Positions 15,386 through 25,104 of a DNA stretch of 64,000 bases are shown here, in pieces. The position numbers and the translations under genes are program-made. The DNA is from CAVYOE01 sp963770155 (lineage in GTDB: Bacteria > Actinomycetota > Thermoleophilia > Solirubrobacterales > 70-9), in the NCBI GenBank assembly GCA_963770155.1, contig CAVYOE010000001.1:124001-188000 (forward strand), read 5' to 3'. The notes beneath the pieces are model-generated. The model worked only from the letters and a program-made list of their open reading frames with translations. It had not been told where the DNA came from and did no database searches. Each line of letters starts with the position of its first letter. The stretch's first letter is position 1.

Positions 15386-16849
15386 CTACTCCCAGCGTTC
15401 GAGCCGGCGCGATCCCCCCGCCTGGTGAACGAGGTGGACCTCGTCGAGTCCGGGGTCGGCCCGGGGGAAGTCAGACCGCAGATGGGTCCCGCGGGACTCG
15501 CGGCGCTCGAGTGCCGCCGCCGCGATCATGCGGACGAGGGGATAGGGGTCCTCGAGCAGGCGCTCGAGCCGATCGGCGCTGCGCCGCGGGCCGGCCCAGC
15601 GCCAGAGGGCGTCGCGGCTCTCGGCTGTCGGGGGCTCGAAGCGCCACTGCGGGCGCTCGGGCGGGGGGCCGGGATCGGGCTCGGTGATCGCGGCCCGCGC
15701 CGTTCTGGTTCCGAGAACGAAGCACTCGCTGAGCGAGTTAGAAGCAAGCCGGTTGGCCCCGTGCAGGCCGGTGCACGCGCACTCGCCCACGGCGTAGAGG
15801 CCCGCGAGCGAGCTGCGCCCGTCGAGGTCGGTCGCGATGCCGCCGATCATGTAGTGCGCAGCCGGAGCGACCGGAACCGGTTCCGCGGCCGGGTCGAGCC
15901 CTGCTCCTCGCAACATCTCGAAAACGTTCGGAAATCGCTCCGGCTCGATCTCCCGGAGGTCGAGGCTGACGTGGTCGGCGCCGTCAGCCTCGATCCGATC
16001 GAGGATTGCCGCGGTGACGGCGTCGCGCGGGGCGAGCTCGTCCGTAAAGCGGCGCCCGTCGGCCGCGAGCAGGGTGGCTCCTTCCCCGCGAATCGCCTCG
16101 GTGATCAACTTGCCGTCACTCTCGGTGCCCGGCAGTGCCAGTGCGGTCGGGTGGAACTGACAGAACTCGAGATCGGCGAGGTCTGCCCCCGCAGCATGCG
16201 CCATCACGGGGCCGGCGCCAATCGAGCCCCACGGGTTCGTGGTTCGGCTCCAGAGCGCCGCGGCCCCTCCGGTGGAGAGCACCGTTGCACGTCCGACCAG
16301 GTCGCCCTTGTCGGTCAGGACCCCCGCGCATCGGCTGCCGTCGCTCCAGAGGGCGACCGCCGAGCGCTCCTCCAGGACCACGATCCGGGGCTCGCCCGCG
16401 ACCAGGGCAGTGAGCCGTTCCGTGATTCGGCGGCCGGTTGCAGCCCCACCGGCGTGCACGATGCGGCGCCGGGTGTGGCCCCCCTCGAGCCCAAGGGCGA
16501 GGTCCTCTCCCTCGCGGTCGAACTCGACACCGCGCCCCTCGAGCTCGCGGACCGCGCCGGGGGCCTCCGCGACCAACACGTCGACTGCGCTGCTACGGCA
16601 GGTGCCACGTCCGGCTCGGACTGTGTCGACGGCGTGCAGCGCGGGAGAGTCGTCGTCTCCGAGTGCCGCGGCGAGCCCGCCCTGCGCCCAGTAGCTCGCG
16701 CTCTCGGCCAACGGCTTCCGCGAGACCAGAGCGACAGACGCTCCAGCTTCGGCTGCGACCAGAGCGGTGTGGAGCCCGGCGGCGCCACCGCCGACGACGA
16801 TCACCTCGTAGCTCTGATCTGGCGAGGACGGGCTCACGGCGGCGGTCAA
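15386..16849 (-). CDS. nadB: L-aspartate oxidase
   Basis: A 487-aa flavoprotein that oxidises L-aspartate to iminoaspartate, the first step of de novo NAD synthesis. VIVVGGGAAGLHTALVAAEAG is the FAD dinucleotide motif, ASYWAQGGLAAALGDDDSP the family-specific substrate block, EFCQFHPTAL and HYMIGGIATDLDGRSSLAGLYAVGE the succinate-dehydrogenase-like active-site regions, and GANRLASNSLSE the C-terminal FAD contact. Neither nadA nor nadC is adjacent. It is divergent from the deacetylase-like gene with only 22 bp between starts, so both promoters must overlap coding sequence or both mRNAs have very short leaders. Confidence 0.93.
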   Translation of the reverse strand: MTAAVSPSSPDQSYEVIVVGGGAAGLHTALVAAEAGASVALVSRKPLAESASYWAQGGLAAALGDDDSPALHAVDTVRAGRGTCRSSAVDVLVAEAPGAVRELEGRGVEFDREGEDLALGLEGGHTRRRIVHAGGAATGRRITERLTALVAGEPRIVVLEERSAVALWSDGSRCAGVLTDKGDLVGRATVLSTGGAAALWSRTTNPWGSIGAGPVMAHAAGADLADLEFCQFHPTALALPGTESDGKLITEAIRGEGATLLAADGRRFTDELAPRDAVTAAILDRIEADGADHVSLDLREIEPERFPNVFEMLRGAGLDPAAEPVPVAPAAHYMIGGIATDLDGRSSLAGLYAVGECACTGLHGANRLASNSLSECFVLGTRTARAAITEPDPGPPPERPQWRFEPPTAESRDALWRWAGPRRSADRLERLLEDPYPLVRMIAAAALERRESRGTHLRSDFPRADPGLDEVHLVHQAGGSRRLERWE

Positions 16850-16871
16850 CTGGTCGCGTACGGTACCCGCC

Positions 16872-17810
<939 letters not shown>

Positions 17811-17819
17811 CCAGCCGGC

Positions 17820-18023
17820 CTAGGTGGCCGCCAGGCGAAGCCTCGCCTGGAGATCACGGATGCGCTGGTCGATCACTGCAACCTCGTCGGCTCGGCCACG
17901 CAGCCGGCCGACGTCGATGCGGTCCTCGCGGTACATCTCGACCGCCATCTGGCCGAGCTCCCGAACGCCGTGCTCACGCCGGCCCTGGAGCTCCCGCAGT
18001 TCGTCCTTGAGCTGGGTCGTCAC
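17820..18023 (-). CDS. 67-aa coiled-coil protein, paralogue of the next protein's N-terminus
   Basis: A short all-helical protein (VRELGQMAVEMYREDRIDVGRLRGRADEVAVIDQRI). Its register matches residues about 15-70 of the 915-aa protein encoded 3 bp upstream: 'LHDLGELVLGLVQRNALSEEAVRGGAAELRRIEAEI' pairs with 'VRELGQMAVEMYREDRIDVGRLRGRADEVAVIDQRI'. This suggests duplication and a shared oligomerisation role. No known family is recognised. It is the last gene of the GT4/coiled-coil/67-aa operon. Confidence 0.65.
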   Translation of the reverse strand: MTTQLKDELRELQGRREHGVRELGQMAVEMYREDRIDVGRLRGRADEVAVIDQRIRDLQARLRLAAT

Positions 18024-18026
18024 CGG

Positions 18027-20774
18027 CTAGACCCTGAGGTTGCGCTTGACGTCGCCGAGGAAGGTCTTCGGGAAGCCGGGGACCGCGTCGAGGTCGTCGA
18101 GCTTGTCGAAGCCGCCGGCGCGGTCCCGGTAGGCGATCACCCGGGTCGACTGGGTGACCGACATACCCAGTTCGCGGAGTTCTTCGAAGGTCGCAGTGTT
18201 GACGTCGAGCTGGTCCCCCGACGGCGGGTCAGGCTCCGACGGGGTCGGCGGGCGCTCGATCACCGGCTCGCGCTTCGGCTTCGGTGCCGGCGAGGTAGGG
18301 GGCTTGAACGCCGGCCTTGCCTCTGGCGCCGGTGCGGGATCTTTGGGCTCGACCTTCGGCTTGGGCTCGTCCTTCTGCCTGGGTTCGGCAAGCGGCGGCA
18401 GTGAAACCTCGGTCTTGGGCTCCAGCGGGGCAACCCGCTCGCTGCGCGCCTTCTGCTCCGCGGCGGCCGTGCGCTGCTCGAACTCCTTCAGCTTCTCGCG
18501 GGCAGCGGCGAAGCGTTCGGCCCGGTCGGCGCCTTCTTCCTGGCGGAGGGCCTCCTCGGTCGCGAGCACGCGCTGCTCTGCGTGATCGGCTCGTCCCATC
18601 GCCTCGTCGAGCTGGGTCTCGGCGGCGCGCAGGGCGCTGGCCGCCTCGTCGATCTCCGCGGTCAGCTCGGCCTCTCGAGCGGCGAGCTGGTCGCGTGCCT
18701 CCTGCTCGGCCTGGCGACGCGCTTCGCTGGCGGCGCGGGTGGCGCGGTCCTCGGCTTCCCGCTCCAGCTTCTCGGCCTGGCGCTTCAGCTTCTCTTCGGA
18801 CTCGGCCGAAATCCTCTCGGCGGTTTCTTTTCTCGCGTCCGAGATCTGATCCTTTGCGTGGCGCTCGGCTTCGCGTTTCATCGCGCGCGTCTGGCCTCGC
18901 AGCCACGAAGCCGCAGCAGTCCGGGCATCGACCTCGGCGTCAAGCCTCGCGTTCTCGGCCTCGGCCACACGCGCTTCGGCGGCCCTGGCTTCTTGCTCGG
19001 CTTTGGCGATCGCCTCCCGCTTGGTCGCCTTCTCCTGGGCGAGCTCATCCCGCAAGGCTCGCATTTCCTCCGCCGCTTGGCGCTCTGCCTCAGCCTTGAC
19101 CGTTTCCGCCGTGACCCGGACCCGTTCCTCCGCCTCGGCCCGCAGCTTCTCGGCCTGGCTCCGGAGCTCTTCGCGGAGGCGCTCGGCCTCTTCGGTAAAG
19201 GTTGCCTCGGCGGCGGCGACCCGCTTACCGGCGCCCTGCACTCCCTGCTCCATCTCGGCGACTCGCCGCTCGGCGTCGGCAGCGGACTGCCTGGCCGCCT
19301 CGCGTTCGCGCTGGAGAGCTTCCTCGCGTGCCTCGATTTCCGCGGCGAAGCGCTTCTCGGCGGCAAGTCGTGCGAACTCGGCCTGTTCGCGCGCCCGCCG
19401 CTCGGCGTCCTCCTTGATCTCTTTGACCTGTTGCTCGAGATCCGCGCGGATCTCGTCGCGCAGTTGTTCCTCGACCTGTTCGCGAGCCTCCTTTGCCGCC
19501 TCCTGCGCCCTGGCCTCGGCCTGCTGATGGGCCGCGTCGATCTCCTCCTTGGCAGTTCGGGTCGCCTCGGCCCGGATCTGGGCCTCCGTCTTGCGGGTCG
19601 CGTGCTCGACCGCGGCGCGGACCCGGTCGGCGGCCTCCCCCTCCAGCATCTCGATCTGCTCGCGCAGGTGCTCCGTGTGCTCGTTCAGGCGGCGCTGGGC
19701 CTCGGCCTGAATCCGCCGCTCGGCGGCGATCCGGGCGGCCTCCACCTCTGAGGTCTTGTTCTCGGCCAGCTCCAGCCGGGTGAGCGCGTTGCGCAGGGAG
19801 TCGACCGCTTCGTCACGGTCGGCGAGGAGCTCCTTCTCGCGCTCCTGCATCGCCACCTGCGCCTGCCGCTCAGCCTGCTCCTGCATGTCGGCGGCGCGCT
19901 CGCGCAGCCAGCGGGCGGCGTCCTCGCGAACCTCGGCCGCCGCGATCTCGGCGGGATCGACCGGCGGCCGCTCGAGCCGTTCGACGGGCCTCCCCGCCGG
20001 CTTCTCGGCCGGTGGCCGTTCGACCTTGTCCTGCTCGGTCGTGTCAGCTTCAGGGGTATCGGGTTCGGCGGTGCCGGCTTCAGAGGTGCCGGCCTCAGGA
20101 GTCTCGGTCTTGGCGGGCTGGGGTCGGCGGCGGTCCGGGCCTTGCTTCGCCGGGGGCGAGGTCCGCTTCACCTGGACTCCGGCCTGCGCCTCGGCGGTTT
20201 CGAGCTTGCGCTGGACTTCCTCGAGCGCCTTCGCCGCGGCCTCGCGCTCGCGCTCGAGGTCCTCCTCCAGGGCGAGGATCTCCGCGGTTGCGCGTTCCTC
20301 GGCGTCGCGACGGGCGGCGTCGACGGCGTCGCGCAGGTGCTCGTCGGTGTCGCCGTTGGTGCTCCGCTGTGAGGGGCGGCTCCCTGGCTCCTCGGCGGCG
20401 GGCTCTGTCCCGGCGGCAGACTCGGCGGTCTTTGCCGCGCCGCTCCCGGTCGCCCCACCGATCACCGCGCGGATGCGGGGAGAGGCCCCGGCCTCAAGCG
20501 CGCTGGAGAGAGCATCGGCCATGGCCTCGCCGGCGGCGGTCTTGCGGCCGATGGCCGAAAGCTGTTCGATCTCGGCCTCGATTCGCCGCAGCTCGGCCGC
20601 GCCGCCGCGGACTGCCTCTTCGCTCAGCGCATTGCGCTGAACCAGGCCGAGGACGAGCTCGCCGAGGTCGTGCAGCCCTTGCCTGCCGCGGGTGCGCAGG
20701 TCCTCGAGCCGTCTTTCAACCGCGTTGTCGTCGCGTACGTCGACAGCGGCGATCCGGGGGCGATCGTCGCTCAT
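18027..20774 (-). CDS. Large coiled-coil protein with C-terminal helix-hairpin-helix domain
   Basis: A 915-aa protein. Residues about 15-70 form a helical unit repeated in the neighbouring 67-aa protein. A Pro/Glu/Thr-rich linker occupies about 180-260. Roughly 280-800 is an almost unbroken Ala/Glu/Arg heptad coiled coil. A Pro/Lys-rich segment follows, and the last 60 residues (LDVNTATFEELRELGMSVTQ ... YRDRAGGFDKLDDLDAVPG) are a ComEA/PsbU-type helix-hairpin-helix DNA-binding or assembly domain. There is no signal peptide or membrane helix, so it is cytoplasmic, perhaps a nucleoid or scaffold protein. Its start overlaps the glycosyltransferase gene by 4 bp. Confidence 0.75.
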   Translation of the reverse strand: MSDDRPRIAAVDVRDDNAVERRLEDLRTRGRQGLHDLGELVLGLVQRNALSEEAVRGGAAELRRIEAEIEQLSAIGRKTAAGEAMADALSSALEAGASPRIRAVIGGATGSGAAKTAESAAGTEPAAEEPGSRPSQRSTNGDTDEHLRDAVDAARRDAEERATAEILALEEDLEREREAAAKALEEVQRKLETAEAQAGVQVKRTSPPAKQGPDRRRPQPAKTETPEAGTSEAGTAEPDTPEADTTEQDKVERPPAEKPAGRPVERLERPPVDPAEIAAAEVREDAARWLRERAADMQEQAERQAQVAMQEREKELLADRDEAVDSLRNALTRLELAENKTSEVEAARIAAERRIQAEAQRRLNEHTEHLREQIEMLEGEAADRVRAAVEHATRKTEAQIRAEATRTAKEEIDAAHQQAEARAQEAAKEAREQVEEQLRDEIRADLEQQVKEIKEDAERRAREQAEFARLAAEKRFAAEIEAREEALQREREAARQSAADAERRVAEMEQGVQGAGKRVAAAEATFTEEAERLREELRSQAEKLRAEAEERVRVTAETVKAEAERQAAEEMRALRDELAQEKATKREAIAKAEQEARAAEARVAEAENARLDAEVDARTAAASWLRGQTRAMKREAERHAKDQISDARKETAERISAESEEKLKRQAEKLEREAEDRATRAASEARRQAEQEARDQLAAREAELTAEIDEAASALRAAETQLDEAMGRADHAEQRVLATEEALRQEEGADRAERFAAAREKLKEFEQRTAAAEQKARSERVAPLEPKTEVSLPPLAEPRQKDEPKPKVEPKDPAPAPEARPAFKPPTSPAPKPKREPVIERPPTPSEPDPPSGDQLDVNTATFEELRELGMSVTQSTRVIAYRDRAGGFDKLDDLDAVPGFPKTFLGDVKRNLRV

Positions 20775-21754
20775 TGGGCGGGCACTTTACGGGACGGTTC
20801 CGCCGCATCCTGAGCAATTTCCGAATATGCGGCAAGAACGCGTTCCGCCATCCGCCTGGCGGAGAAGGCATCGGCGGCCCAGACGTCGTCAACGCTTGCG
20901 TCGATTGCCTCAAGGTGCTCCGTGGCGATCCGCGCCCAGACATCGGCGTCGAATGGGCCGACGTGGCAGCCGTCCACGCCGGCCAGCGCCACCGGTACGA
21001 CCCCGACCGGTGTGGAGAGGACAGGCACCCGGCAGGCGAGGGCCTCCAGGGCGGCGAGGCCGAACCCCTCGCTCTCCGAGGTGATCAGGACCGCGCTCGA
21101 GGCGGAGATGTGATCGGGCATCGCCGCGGGGTCGATCTCCCCGGCGGTTAGCAGGGTCGCCCCCGCCCGCGCCGCGACCTCGGAGGCGCGGTCGGAGCGC
21201 TTCACGGGTCGTTCCGGGTCGGAGGGGAAGAAGAGGTAGCGGCCCTCGGCCTCGAGCCCGAGCCGGCGCCGGGCCTCCTTCCGGGGACGCGGGGTGAACC
21301 GGGTCAGGTCGACGCCGCAGGGAAGCACCGCGGTGCGGGTGCCCTGACCGGGGTCGGTGGACAGGCCGCGGCGGCCGCCCTCCGACCTGAAGATGGAGAG
21401 AGAGGCACCTGCGACAAGTTCGATCCGGCGCGCCAAGCGCCGCGACACCGGCCCCGCGAGCGGGTGGCGGACGTCGGTGCCGTGGAAGGTAACCACCAGC
21501 GGCCGCGCGCCCGCCCGGGCGGCGGTCCAACCGCTCAAGCCGTAGTGGGCGTGGACGACGTCGAACCGCTCGCTGGCCAGCACACGACGCAGGGGCCGCA
21601 CCGCCCGCAGGTACTCGCGCGCGCCGAGGGGGAAGGTGAACAGCTCGACCTCGGCCCCGAGCTCGCGCAGTGCCTCCACCTGGTCGGCGACGAAGCGACC
21701 CCGGCGCGGCGAGCTGTCGTCGGGGTAGAGGTTGGTCACTGTCAGGACCCTCAC
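20771..21754 (-). CDS. GT4-type glycosyltransferase
   Basis: A 327-aa glycosyltransferase of the GT-B fold. MRVLTVTNLYPDDSSPRRGRFV and DVVHAHYGLSGW are the N-domain motifs, and the C-domain has ESEGFGLAALEALACRVPVL, the EX7E donor-site motif. Likely transfers a sugar from a nucleotide donor to a glycolipid or polysaccharide at the inner membrane face. It is the first gene of the operon with the coiled-coil protein, an unusual partner. Somewhat shorter than the usual 360-400 aa. Confidence 0.85.
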   Translation of the reverse strand: MRVLTVTNLYPDDSSPRRGRFVADQVEALRELGAEVELFTFPLGAREYLRAVRPLRRVLASERFDVVHAHYGLSGWTAARAGARPLVVTFHGTDVRHPLAGPVSRRLARRIELVAGASLSIFRSEGGRRGLSTDPGQGTRTAVLPCGVDLTRFTPRPRKEARRRLGLEAEGRYLFFPSDPERPVKRSDRASEVAARAGATLLTAGEIDPAAMPDHISASSAVLITSESEGFGLAALEALACRVPVLSTPVGVVPVALAGVDGCHVGPFDADVWARIATEHLEAIDASVDDVWAADAFSARRMAERVLAAYSEIAQDAAEPSRKVPAQ

Positions 21755-21929
21755 CGCGACCAGCGTATTGGCCGCCCGGGGCAGACTTTCGCCTGCCGAA
21801 CAACGCGCGCGGTTGATGGCACGTTCCCGCGTCCCTGTTTTGACTGTGGAGCGTGGATCGGCGCGCCCATGACCGCGACGCTTGCCTCGACAACGAACCG
21901 GGCGGATCCCCGCCCGAAGGAGGCACCGG

Positions 21930-22169
21930 ATGCAAGCTCTGACGCGTTTCTACGTGCTGGCCTACCCGGCCCGCCGCCGCCTCGAGGGGTTGCTGAGCGA
22001 GCGCGGGCAGGGGACCGTCGAGTACGTCGGCCTGATCCTGCTCGTCTCCCTGCTCATGGTCGGCATGGTTGCCGGGATGAAGGGGTTCAGCGGCCAGCAG
22101 GGCACCGAGTTGGCGGAGGTGATCGTCGGCAAGATCCGCGCCGCGGTCAACAAGATCACCTTTCACTGA
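21930..22169 (+). CDS. Flp/Tad-type pilin-like small protein
   Basis: A 79-aa protein with a basic leader, then GQGTVEYVGLILLVSLLMVGMVAG, which closely follows the class IV/Flp pilin pattern: Gly before the cleavage point, Glu near +5 and a hydrophobic helix. Prepilin cleavage after the Gly of ERGQG-type sequence is predicted. AAGGAGG lies 6 nt before the ATG, fixing the start; an upstream start at 21882 would add 16 Arg-rich residues. No tad secretion genes are nearby, so it would rely on machinery elsewhere. A terminator-like hairpin follows. Confidence 0.7.
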   Translation: MQALTRFYVLAYPARRRLEGLLSERGQGTVEYVGLILLVSLLMVGMVAGMKGFSGQQGTELAEVIVGKIRAAVNKITFH

Positions 22170-22235
22170 GGACGAGGGCTGGTGGAAAAGGGGCGCGCGG
22201 ACCCTCCAGATCGCGGCACCCGAGTCCTGATCGAG

Positions 22236-22264
22236 GCCGTCGCCGGCACTTCGCCGGCGGCGGC
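22236..22264 (+). terminator. GC-rich terminator after the pilin-like gene
   Basis: A 12-bp stem with one G-U pair (GCCGTCGCCGGC / GCCGGCGGCGGC, loop 5) is followed by TTTGTCGTT. It lies 67 bp past the pilin stop and 54 bp before rph. Confidence 0.6.
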
Positions 22265-22317
22265 TTTGTCGTTCCCCGGGCCCGCATCCGGATGACCCCG
22301 GCCTAGACTCCCCGGCG

Positions 22318-23061
22318 ATGGCCGCCGCCAGCCGCAGTTATGACCGGGCCCCTGCCGACCTGCGGCCGGTCGCGATTGAGCCCGGCTACGTCCGCACCGC
22401 TCACGGCTCGGCCCTGATCTCGGTCGGGGAGACCCGGGTGATCTGCACCGCCTCGATCGAAGAGAACGTGCCCCGCTGGCTCGAGGGCAAAGGGCGCGGC
22501 TGGGTCACCGCGGAGTACGCGATGCTGCCGGCTTCGACGGGCGAGCGCAAGAAGCGCGACTCGAGCCGCGGAAAGCAGGACGGCCGCGGGGTTGAGATCC
22601 AGCGGCTGATCGGACGCTCCCTGCGCGGCGTCGTCGACTTCGCCGCGATGGGCGAGCGCAGCATCTACGTGGATTGCGACGTGCTCCAGGCCGACGGTGG
22701 TACACGCTGCGCCGCGATCACCGGTGGCTTCGTGGCGCTGCAACTCGCCCTCGCCGACCTCGTCGATCAGGGCGAGCTCGATCGGATGCCGCTGAACCAG
22801 TCGGTGGCTGCGGTCAGCGTCGGGATGGTTGACGGGGCGGCGCTCTGCGACCTCGACTACGAGGAGGATTCGCAAGCCGAGGTCGACGCCAACGTGGTCA
22901 TGACCGGCGACGGCGGCCTGGTCGAGGTACAGGCGACAGCCGAGCGGACGCCGCTCTCCCGCGCCTCGCTCGACGAGCTGCTCGGCCTCGCCGAGGATGG
23001 GATCGCGCGGCTCCGCGAAGCCCAGGAGCAGGCTGCGGGAGAGCTGCCGGGCGCGCAGTAG
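22318..23061 (+). CDS. rph: Ribonuclease PH
   Basis: A 247-aa phosphorolytic 3'-5' exoribonuclease that trims tRNA 3' ends. It shows RPVAIEPGYVRTAHGSALIS, VTAEYAMLPAST (the phosphate-site region), RGVEIQRLIGRSLRGVVDF and IYVDCDVLQADGGTRCAAITGGFVAL, all RNase PH hallmarks. Length is normal. The downstream rdgB start lies within 30 bp, and rph-rdgB is a common actinobacterial pairing. Confidence 0.95.
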   Translation: MAAASRSYDRAPADLRPVAIEPGYVRTAHGSALISVGETRVICTASIEENVPRWLEGKGRGWVTAEYAMLPASTGERKKRDSSRGKQDGRGVEIQRLIGRSLRGVVDFAAMGERSIYVDCDVLQADGGTRCAAITGGFVALQLALADLVDQGELDRMPLNQSVAAVSVGMVDGAALCDLDYEEDSQAEVDANVVMTGDGGLVEVQATAERTPLSRASLDELLGLAEDGIARLREAQEQAAGELPGAQ

Positions 23062-23089
23062 GGGTGGTGGCGGACTGGCGGCTCTGATC

Positions 23090-23674
23090 TTGGCAACCCG
23101 GAATAGGCACAAGTTGAAGGAGCTGGGGGAGGCGCTGCCTGGGGTCGCGCTCGAGCCGCTGCCGGACGAGGTCGAGCTGCCGCCCGAGGGCGCCGAGAGC
23201 TTTGCCGAGAATGCGCTGGACAAGGCTCGCGCCGCCCGCGAGGCGACCGGGCGGGCCGCAATCGCCGACGACTCGGGGATCGAGGCCGCGGGGCTTGGCG
23301 GAAAGCCGGGCGTCCTCTCCGCCAGGTTCGCCGGCGAAGGCGCCAGTGACGAGCAGAACCTGGCGAAGCTGATCTCCGAGCTCGAGGGAGCCGAGGACCG
23401 CCGCCTCGCCTACGTCTGCGCGCTTGCCCACGTCGACGAGGCCGGTTCCGAGCAGCTGTTCGAAGGGCGCTGCACCGGGACCCTCGCCGAGTCCCCCCGT
23501 GGCAGCGGCGGGTTCGGCTATGACCCGGCGTTCGTCCCTGACGACTATGGCGACGGACGCACCATGGCCGAGCTCAGCCCCGACGAGAAACACGCGATCA
23601 GCCACCGCGGGCGCGCCGCCCGTGCCCTCCATCAGCATCTCCGCAGCCAAAGCGGAGGAGGCGCCGGAAGATGA
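23090..23674 (+). CDS. rdgB: RdgB/HAM1 dITP/XTP pyrophosphatase
   Basis: About 194 aa. ILATRNRHKLKELGEAL is the family N-terminus, ESFAENALDKARAA and IADDSGIEAAGLGGKPGVLSARF the active site, and GSGGFGYDPAFVP and TMAELSPDEKHAISHRG the C-terminal motifs. It hydrolyses non-canonical purine NTPs. The start is uncertain: the TTG at 23090 gives LATRN at the expected position, while an ATG further upstream would overlap rph in another frame. The stop overlaps the next ATG. Confidence 0.88.
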   Translation: MATRNRHKLKELGEALPGVALEPLPDEVELPPEGAESFAENALDKARAAREATGRAAIADDSGIEAAGLGGKPGVLSARFAGEGASDEQNLAKLISELEGAEDRRLAYVCALAHVDEAGSEQLFEGRCTGTLAESPRGSGGFGYDPAFVPDDYGDGRTMAELSPDEKHAISHRGRAARALHQHLRSQSGGGAGR

Positions 23675-24582
23675 TTCCGAGCACCAAGTCCGGCGCGGCG
23701 GCGGTCTCGATCGCCTCCAACTCGATCCTGATCGCTCTGAAGCTGGCCGCGGCGGTGATCACCGGCTCGATCGCGATCCTGAGCGAGGCGCTTCACTCCT
23801 CGATCGACCTGGTTGCGTCGGTGATCGCGTTCGTCTCGGTCCGCCGCGCCGACGAGCCGGCCGATCGCGACCACCCCTACGGGCACGAGAAGGCCGAAGG
23901 GGTCGCGGCTTCGATCGAGGGGATGCTGATCGTGGTCGGCGCTGGGATCATCGTCTACGAAGCCGTACGCCATCTCGTGATCGGACCCGAGGTCAGCGAT
24001 CTCGGGATCGGGATCGCAGTGATCGCCTTCTCCGCGGTCGCCAACGCCGGCGTTGCCACCTATCTCTCGCGGCAGGCAAAGGCGCATGACTCACCGGCTC
24101 TGGCCGGCGACGCCGCCCACTTGGGCACCGACGCGCTCACCTCGGCGGGTGTCCTCGCCGGCCTCATCCTGGTCGAGGTGACGGGCGCCGCCGCGATCGA
24201 TCCCGCTGTGGCACTGATCGTGGCCGCGGCGATCGTGATCGCCGGCATCCGGATCCTGCGCCGCTCGGCAGGGATGCTGATGGACGAGTCGCCGCCCCCG
24301 GCGGAGATGGACCGGATCGAGCGGGTCATCTCCGCGGCCCGCCCGCCGGAGATGGTCGGCTACCACAAGCTGCGCGCGCGGGTTTCCGCCCGCCACCGCT
24401 ATATCGACATGCACGTTCAGTTCCGAAGCGGCACCAGCCTCGAGCGGGCGCACGAGCTCGCGCACACGCTCCGTTCTGCGATCGAGTCCGAGCTCCCAGG
24501 TGCCGAGGTCCTGATCCACGTCGAGCCAGAGGCCTCGCTGCGCGACCCCTCCGAGTCGCCCGAGCCCTACCGAGCGGGGTAG
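23671..24582 (+). CDS. Cation diffusion facilitator family transporter
   Basis: A 303-aa membrane protein with about six helices followed by a soluble C-terminal domain. Zinc-site helices are visible as SEALHSSIDLVASV and DAAHLGTDALTSAG, and the HPYGHEKAEG loop is a CDF signature. It exports Zn, Fe, Mn or Co by proton antiport; specificity is unassigned. Its ATG overlaps the rdgB stop by 4 bp. Confidence 0.92.
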   Translation: MIPSTKSGAAAVSIASNSILIALKLAAAVITGSIAILSEALHSSIDLVASVIAFVSVRRADEPADRDHPYGHEKAEGVAASIEGMLIVVGAGIIVYEAVRHLVIGPEVSDLGIGIAVIAFSAVANAGVATYLSRQAKAHDSPALAGDAAHLGTDALTSAGVLAGLILVEVTGAAAIDPAVALIVAAAIVIAGIRILRRSAGMLMDESPPPAEMDRIERVISAARPPEMVGYHKLRARVSARHRYIDMHVQFRSGTSLERAHELAHTLRSAIESELPGAEVLIHVEPEASLRDPSESPEPYRAG

Positions 24583-24723
24583 CTAAAGCAGGTTCACCGC
24601 GGCCGAAAGCCCCACCGCCGCGACCACGATGCTGTAGCCGGTGTAGCCGGCGATCGCGAGCAGCAGGGCGGCGATCGCGCAGATGGCGATTACGGTGAAC
24701 CACGATGCTCGGGCGAGGGACAC
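24583..24723 (-). CDS. 46-aa small membrane protein
   Basis: From a GTG start the product is a short basic N-terminus then two hydrophobic segments (WFTVIAICAIAALLLAIAG and SIVVAAVGLSAAVNLL). It ends one base after the convergent CDF gene and is divergent from the roadblock-like gene. Longer frames exist upstream but run antisense through that gene. It is supported mainly by its coherent membrane pattern. Confidence 0.4.
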   Translation of the reverse strand: MSLARASWFTVIAICAIAALLLAIAGYTGYSIVVAAVGLSAAVNLL

Positions 24724-24747
24724 GGGGCTATCTATATCTTGACTGTG

Positions 24748-25104
24748 ATGGCCGATGCTGCCACTACCCCGCGCGATCGGGCCACCCGCGCCAGCGCCTA
24801 TCTGATCGAGATCTCGCCCGAGATGCGTGGCTGCGCGGTTCTCTCCGCCGACGGTGAGGTGCTTGCCTCGAGCGGCGAAGACGCCGACTGGACTAAGCCG
24901 GCCCGAGAGATGGTCGAGGCGGTCGACGGCGCCGGGGACGAGCGGGCCTCCCACGCCCACGTAGCCACCGGCGACGGGGAGGTCTTCATGGTCCGCGAGG
25001 GCGATCTGATCGCCCTCGCGGTGACGGAACGCTTCGTCCTCGCCTCGCTCGTCCTCTTCGACATGCGAGTGGCCCTGCGCGACCTCGTCCCGGAGAGCAG
25101 CTAG
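24748..25104 (+). CDS. Roadblock/LC7-like domain protein
   Basis: About 118 aa from the ATG (TTG 24739 and GTG 24745 are in-frame alternatives). The alternating pattern AYLIEISPEMRGCAVLSADGEVLASSG, VFMVREGDLIALAVT and FVLASLVLFDMRVALRDL fits the roadblock/LC7 or profilin-like fold used as a GTPase partner in bacteria. No GTPase gene is adjacent. Its stop overlaps the GTG start of the TldD-like gene by one base, so the two are probably co-expressed. Confidence 0.55.
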   Translation: MADAATTPRDRATRASAYLIEISPEMRGCAVLSADGEVLASSGEDADWTKPAREMVEAVDGAGDERASHAHVATGDGEVFMVREGDLIALAVTERFVLASLVLFDMRVALRDLVPESS

